Origin: Prevotellaceae bacterium
GTDB lineage: Bacteria > Bacteroidota > Bacteroidia > Bacteroidales > UBA932
DNA length: 8,682 nucleotides
Direction: 5' to 3'
Assembly (NCBI GenBank): GCA_031278495.1
Contig: JAITKG010000118.1
Span: 1 to 8,682, forward strand
In this document: positions 5,329-8,682 of the stretch, piece by piece
Layout of the letters: each line of letters opens with the position of its first letter
Position numbering within the stretch: the first letter of the stretch is position 1
Made by a program: the position numbers and the translations under genes
The notes under the pieces: model-generated
What the model was told of the DNA's origin: nothing
Databases searched by the model: none
What the model saw: only the letters and a program-made list of their open reading frames with translations

Positions 5329-6714
5329 TTATTCATACGCCCCCATGCGGAGGACGCTTATTTCTTTTTCGGTGAGAAACCGCCATTGCCCGCGTTTCAG
5401 GTTTTTCTTGGTGAGTCCTGCGAAATAGACGCGGTCAAGCGTTTTCACCTGATAGTTCAAGGCTTCAAACATGCGCCGTACTACGCGATTGCGCCCGGAG
5501 TGGATTTCCAAACCCACTTCCGATTTTTCGCCATCCACGTAAGCGACTTCGTCGGCTTGCATCATTCCGTCTTCCAGTTCTACGCCTTCAATGAGTTTGC
5601 GCAGGTCGGCTACTTTCACGTTGCGGTTGAGGCGCACATGGTATATTTTCTTTTTGTTGTATGACGGATGGGTTAATTGTTCGCACAATTCGCCGTCGTT
5701 AGTGAGCAGGAGTACGCCGGTGGTGTTTTTATCCAGCCGACCGACCGGGAAAATGCGTTGCGGGCATTTGTCCCCTATTAAATCTAAAACGGTTTTGCTG
5801 GCATGCGGGTCGTCGGTGGTGGTTACAAAATCTTTTGGTTTGTTCAACACGACATAGACTTTCATTTCGCCTTTGACGCGCTCGCCGTTGAAGCGGACGT
5901 CGTCGCCATGCCTTACTTTCAGTCCCAGTTCCGTTACCACCTGCCCATTGACGGAAACAAGCCCGGCAGTGATATAATTGTCGGCTTCGCGGCGCGAGCA
6001 AATGCCGGAATTGGCAATGAATTTATTCAGCCGCGTTTCTTCGCTGAGTTGTTCCACAACGGTTTTGGCGGTTTTCGTGTTTCTACTGTTTTCCGGTTTC
6101 GCAGCATACGTTCTTTTGGGTTTGTCGAAACTACGGTTATCGTTCCGCTTGAAACCCGCCTTTTTTTCAAACGCATCCTCGCGACGCGGACGGCTACGGT
6201 AGGGCTTTCCGGCGTCGCCAAAACGGGAAGGACGTTTTTCACCGTCGTTTTGACGGCGGCGCGGGCGGATATCTGTATCGTCCTCGCGGCGCGGACGGCT
6301 ACGATAGGGCTTTCCGGCGTCGCCGAAACGGGCGGGGCGTTTTTCACCGTCGTTTTGACGGCGGCGCGGGCGGGTATCCGTATCGTCCTCGCGACGCGGA
6401 CGGCTACGATAGGGCTTTCCGGCGTCGCCAAAACGGGAGGGGCGTTTTTCACCGTCGTTTTGACGGCGGCGCGGGCGGGTATCCGTATCGTCCTCGCGAC
6501 GCGGGCGGCTACGATAGGGCTTTCCGGCGTCGCCGAAACGGGAAGGGCGTTTTTCACCGTCGTTTTGACGGCGGCGCGGGCGGGTATCCGTATCGTCCTC
6601 GCGGCGCGGACGGCGGCTGCCGGTTTCTTTTTTTGCATAACGGGAATTTCCGGCGTTGTTACTTGTCTGTGCAGGCTTCCGCCCATACGATTTTTTGGGT
6701 GTTCTATTATTCAT
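5329..6714 (-). CDS. rluB: RsuA/RluB-type rRNA pseudouridine synthase with repeat-rich basic N-terminal extension
   Basis: A 461-residue protein. Residues 1-227 form a low-complexity, highly charged extension rich in Arg, Asp and Glu. An S4 RNA-binding domain follows (about 228-280, TRLNKFIANSGICSRREAD), then the pseudouridine synthase domain. The catalytic aspartate is Asp328 in GRLDKNTTGVLLLTNDG, and the GRNRVVRRM motif is at about 408-416. The catalytic half, about 235 residues, has the family's normal length. By family it converts a 23S rRNA uridine (U2605 in E. coli RluB) to pseudouridine. Assignment to RluB rather than RluE, RluF or RsuA is the best guess. Residues 36-175 are four copies of a 35-residue unit, with a partial fifth (PRRED, 176-180). 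Extensions of this kind are common in Bacteroidetes homologues and probably bind RNA. The gene sits between nadE (51 bp) and era (58 bp) on the same strand. Confidence 0.88.
   Translation of the reverse strand: MNNRTPKKSYGRKPAQTSNNAGNSRYAKKETGSRRPRREDDTDTRPRRRQNDGEKRPSRFGDAGKPYRSRPRREDDTDTRPRRRQNDGEKRPSRFGDAGKPYRSRPRREDDTDTRPRRRQNDGEKRPARFGDAGKPYRSRPRREDDTDIRPRRRQNDGEKRPSRFGDAGKPYRSRPRREDAFEKKAGFKRNDNRSFDKPKRTYAAKPENSRNTKTAKTVVEQLSEETRLNKFIANSGICSRREADNYITAGLVSVNGQVVTELGLKVRHGDDVRFNGERVKGEMKVYVVLNKPKDFVTTTDDPHASKTVLDLIGDKCPQRIFPVGRLDKNTTGVLLLTNDGELCEQLTHPSYNKKKIYHVRLNRNVKVADLRKLIEGVELEDGMMQADEVAYVDGEKSEVGLEIHSGRNRVVRRMFEALNYQVKTLDRVYFAGLTKKNLKRGQWRFLTEKEISVLRMGAYE
6174..6612 (-). repeat. 105-bp tandem repeat array inside the rluB-type gene
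   Basis: About 4.2 in-frame copies of a 105-bp unit, encoding the 35-residue unit that starts PRREDDTDTRPRRRQND and ends GDAGKPYRSR. Plus-strand units begin near 6171, 6276, 6381, 6486 and 6591 (the last partial). The three central units differ by only about three bases per pair, so the array looks recently expanded. The unit nearest the catalytic domain is most diverged and carries Thr-to-Ile at residue 149. Confidence 0.95.
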
Positions 6715-6765
6715 TATTTATGGATTTACGAATGATTGCTGATTGTTTTTTTGGCGGCGGGCAAA

Positions 6766-7596
6766 TTAAGAGAAGCATTTATCCTCCGGCAAAAGGGGGT
6801 GTTCGCCTACAACCAGGAGTTGCGGCAATTGGTAGCCTTTGAAAGCTACCTGCGCTTTTTGTTGCACTATGCGCATTACCAAAGCTTCTTCGAAGCCTCG
6901 CCCCGCCAGCGCAGCCGGCGATTGCCGTTCTTCGACGAGCCCGTGCAGGATACGGTCTAATATGTCGTAAGGCGGAATGGAATCGCTGTCTTTCTGCCCG
7001 GTATACAACTCTGCCGACGGTTCTTTGGCGAGCGTGTTTTTCGGGATAATTTCGCGGTGGCGGTTAATGTAGCGCGCTACTTCATAGACTTGCGTTTTGT
7101 ATAAATCGCCAATCACCATGAGCGCGCCGATGAGGTCGCCGTAGAGCGTGCCATAGCCCATCGCCAGTTCGCTTTTGTTGGACGTATTCAGCACCAAGCT
7201 TCCGTGTTTGTTGGAAACCGCCATGAGCAAGACCGCGCGGATACGCGCCTGCAAATTTTCTTCGGTAACGTCCGGCGTTTTATGATGCCCGAATACCGGC
7301 GTCAATTCTTTGATAAATGCGTTATAAATGGATTCAACGGGCATAATATGGTAAGTTATCCCCAAATTTTCCGCCAACTGCACCGCATCGGTTACCGAAT
7401 GCACGGTAGAATGTTGCGAGGGCATGATTAAGCCCGATACGTTATCGCTTCCCAGCGCTTCCACAGCCAACGCCGCTACCAGCGACGAATCAATGCCGCC
7501 GGAAAGTCCTATGACAGCCGTGCTTTTCCCGTTTTCCGAAAAAAATTTCGACACGCCGCCGGTTAATTTTTTGTGTATGGTTTCTGCTGTCATCAT
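6766..7596 (-). CDS. nadE: NAD(+) synthase, stand-alone (ammonia-dependent type)
   Basis: A 276-residue N-type ATP pyrophosphatase that amidates deamido-NAD (NaAD) to NAD+, the last step of NAD synthesis, in the cytoplasm. The PP-loop is SGGIDSS (32-38), followed by ENLQARIR (113-120) and the substrate-binding stretch NTSNKSELAMGYGTLYGD (137-154). The DSDSIPPYDILD region lies at 203-214. There is no N-terminal nitrilase-type glutaminase domain, and the upstream gene overlaps, so this is a complete stand-alone enzyme expected to use ammonia. Another protein could supply a glutaminase. Its ATG overlaps the prs stop by one base (TAATG), implying translational coupling. A second ATG follows as codon 2 and could also serve as the start. 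The pairing makes metabolic sense because PRPP is consumed in making nicotinate mononucleotide. Confidence 0.92.
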   Translation of the reverse strand: MMTAETIHKKLTGGVSKFFSENGKSTAVIGLSGGIDSSLVAALAVEALGSDNVSGLIMPSQHSTVHSVTDAVQLAENLGITYHIMPVESIYNAFIKELTPVFGHHKTPDVTEENLQARIRAVLLMAVSNKHGSLVLNTSNKSELAMGYGTLYGDLIGALMVIGDLYKTQVYEVARYINRHREIIPKNTLAKEPSAELYTGQKDSDSIPPYDILDRILHGLVEERQSPAALAGRGFEEALVMRIVQQKAQVAFKGYQLPQLLVVGEHPLLPEDKCFS

Positions 7597-8546
7597 TACA
7601 TTATAAAGCTTCCGCTGATGGATTTGTAATTATAAATTTTGTCTAATACGTCGGCAATAAGTTCGGCTACCGAGAGTACTTTTATTTTCGACGTATCCAC
7701 GCCCGCGCCGCTTTTCAAGGGAATGGTATCGGTAACGATCATTTCTTCCAACGCCGATTTGGCAATACGCCCGTATGCCGGTCCCGACAGTACCGGGTGC
7801 GTGGCCACAGCGCGGACGCTCAAAGCGCCTTTCGCCATGAGCATGTCGGCGCCTTTCGCCAGCGTGCCGGCGGTATCCACCATATCGTCCAAAATGACAA
7901 TATTGCGCCCTTCCACCTCGCCGATAGCGGTCATTTCGCCTACGATATTGGCTTTTTCGCGCGATTTGTGGCAAATAATCATGGGGCATTGCAGCAGGCG
8001 TGCATAAGCGTTGGCGCGTTTAGCGCCGCCCATATCCGGAGCGGCTATGGATAAGTTTTCCAATTGAAGGTTTTTAATATACGGAAGGAAAATGGAGCTG
8101 GCATACACATGGTCTACCGGCATATCGAAAAAGCCCTGTATCTGGTCGGCATGCAAATCCATTGTCATCACGCGGTCGCAGCCGGCTGCCTGCATCAGGT
8201 TGGCGACCAGCTTGGCGCCGATGGATACGCGCGGACGGTCTTTGCGGTCTTGCCGCGCCCAGCCGAAATAAGGCACCACCGCTATAACTTTGTATGCCGA
8301 AGCGCGCCGCGCCGCGTCAATCATCAACAGTAATTCAAATAAATTATCTACCGGCGGGAAGGTTGACTGGATGATGAACACCGTGCAACCGCGAACGCTT
8401 TCGTCAAATGCCGGCTGGAACTCGCCGTCGCTGAAATCCGTTACCGACGATTTCCCGAGTTCAATACCCAACGCACAGGCAATGCGTTGCGCCAGATAGC
8501 TTGAACCGCGTCCCGAAAAAATTTTTATCTGATGTGATGAGTGCAT
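7596..8546 (-). CDS. prs: Ribose-phosphate pyrophosphokinase (PRPP synthase)
   Basis: A 316-residue protein of standard class I PRPP synthase length. It makes PRPP from ribose 5-phosphate and ATP for purine, pyrimidine, NAD, His and Trp synthesis, in the cytoplasm. Visible motifs are SDGEF (39-43), VPYFGWARQDRKDRPR (91-106, ATP-binding region), the pyrophosphate/metal region DLHADQIQGFF (130-140), and PDMGGAKRA (170-178). Also present are the flexible-loop KSR (Lys194, Arg196) and the PRPP-binding loop LDDMVDTAGT (219-228). The ATG at 8546 gives the family-typical N-terminus. It is the first gene of the minus-strand run prs-nadE-rluB-era, with a weak promoter candidate about 20 bp upstream. 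Confidence 0.96.
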   Translation of the reverse strand: MHSSHQIKIFSGRGSSYLAQRIACALGIELGKSSVTDFSDGEFQPAFDESVRGCTVFIIQSTFPPVDNLFELLLMIDAARRASAYKVIAVVPYFGWARQDRKDRPRVSIGAKLVANLMQAAGCDRVMTMDLHADQIQGFFDMPVDHVYASSIFLPYIKNLQLENLSIAAPDMGGAKRANAYARLLQCPMIICHKSREKANIVGEMTAIGEVEGRNIVILDDMVDTAGTLAKGADMLMAKGALSVRAVATHPVLSGPAYGRIAKSALEEMIVTDTIPLKSGAGVDTSKIKVLSVAELIADVLDKIYNYKSISGSFIM

Positions 8547-8566
8547 AATGGGGTATAAATTTTCCG

Positions 8567-8597
8567 TAAAAGTACTATTTTCCGTCGAATTGGTAAA
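8567..8597 (-). promoter_or_regulatory. Weak candidate promoter for prs
   Basis: On the minus strand the sequence reads TTTA, 19 bases, then TACTTTTA. This differs at one base in each element from the Bacteroidetes consensus TTTG-N19-TAnnTTTG. Spacing and position (about 20 bp before the ATG) are right. Confidence 0.4.
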
Positions 8598-8610
8598 ATA
8601 AAGTTTCTAT

Positions 8611-8656
8611 ATTTCAAGATTTCAAGATTTCACAATTTAAAAATTTCATAATTTAA
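8611..8656. repeat. Octamer array upstream of prs
   Basis: Period-8 units ATTTCAAG, ATTTCAAG, ATTTCACA, ATTTAAAA, ATTTCATA, then ATTTAA. Same repeat class and orientation relative to the downstream gene as the array before perR. It lies just upstream of the weak prs promoter. Bases 8657-8682 to the window edge show nothing recognisable. Confidence 0.7.
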
Positions 8657-8682
8657 GGTTACCAACATTCCGCCACTGACGG

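Noticed and set aside
6174..6612. CRISPR array
   Set aside because: The units are contiguous 105-bp repeats with no unique spacers, and they lie in frame inside a gene.
6027..6686. A 219-residue minus-strand frame overlapping the repeat array
   Set aside because: It is an alternative frame of the same repeats, with an Ala/Val/Arg-rich shadow composition and no domain.
5803..6735. A 310-residue plus-strand open frame opposite the rluB-type gene
   Set aside because: It is open only because the 105-bp repeats lack stops in several frames. Its translation has no recognisable domain, and the minus-strand frame carries S4 and pseudouridine synthase motifs.
6766..7596. nadE as a truncated glutamine-dependent enzyme
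   Set aside because: The gene begins exactly at the prs stop, has its own ATG and covers the complete synthetase domain. No glutaminase remnant is present nearby.

Overview
The window looks like a chromosomal segment of a Bacteroidota species, probably Bacteroidales. The protein families fit (stand-alone NadE, N-terminal-rubredoxin rubrerythrin, PerR-type regulator, RluB with a long basic extension). One promoter matches the Bacteroidetes sigma consensus exactly (TTTG-N19-TACCTTTG, minus strand, upstream of the PerR-type gene). No clear Shine-Dalgarno sequences precede the starts, which is also typical of that phylum. I cannot name the genus. No rRNA, tRNA, CRISPR array, insertion sequence or phage gene is visible.

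Plus-strand block (1-3105): a secreted LolA-like carrier (27-611), a FabG-type 3-oxoacyl-ACP reductase (719-1447) and a phytoene-desaturase-like FAD oxidoreductase with a TTG start (1600-3105). A LolA-like protein beside a stand-alone ketoreductase resembles the edge of an aryl-polyene/flexirubin-type pigment cluster. The rest would lie before position 1, so this is inference. Both gaps around fabG hold inverted-repeat elements.

Minus-strand stress block (4294-3208): promoter, two adjacent PerR-box-like palindromes, a PerR-type peroxide regulator (4227-3802), then a reverse rubrerythrin (3768-3208). This reads as a self-regulated peroxide-defence operon. A bidirectional hairpin terminator at 3134-3164 separates it from the convergent oxidoreductase gene.

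Minus-strand housekeeping block (8597-4395): prs (PRPP synthase) and nadE (NAD+ synthase) overlap by one base, followed by an RluB-type pseudouridine synthase and era (GTG start). PRPP feeds NAD synthesis. The last two genes both act on ribosomal RNA or ribosome assembly. The RluB-type protein carries about four near-identical 35-residue Arg-rich repeats encoded by a 105-bp tandem array.

The intergenic DNA is unusually patterned. Period-7 arrays (TAACTCA/AATTATG-like) lie just upstream of lolA, the oxidoreductase and era, in the same orientation relative to each gene. Period-8 arrays (ATTTCAAA-like) lie upstream of perR and prs. The main leads are these arrays, the RluB repeat array and the PerR operator region. 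I see no wholly new multi-gene system.
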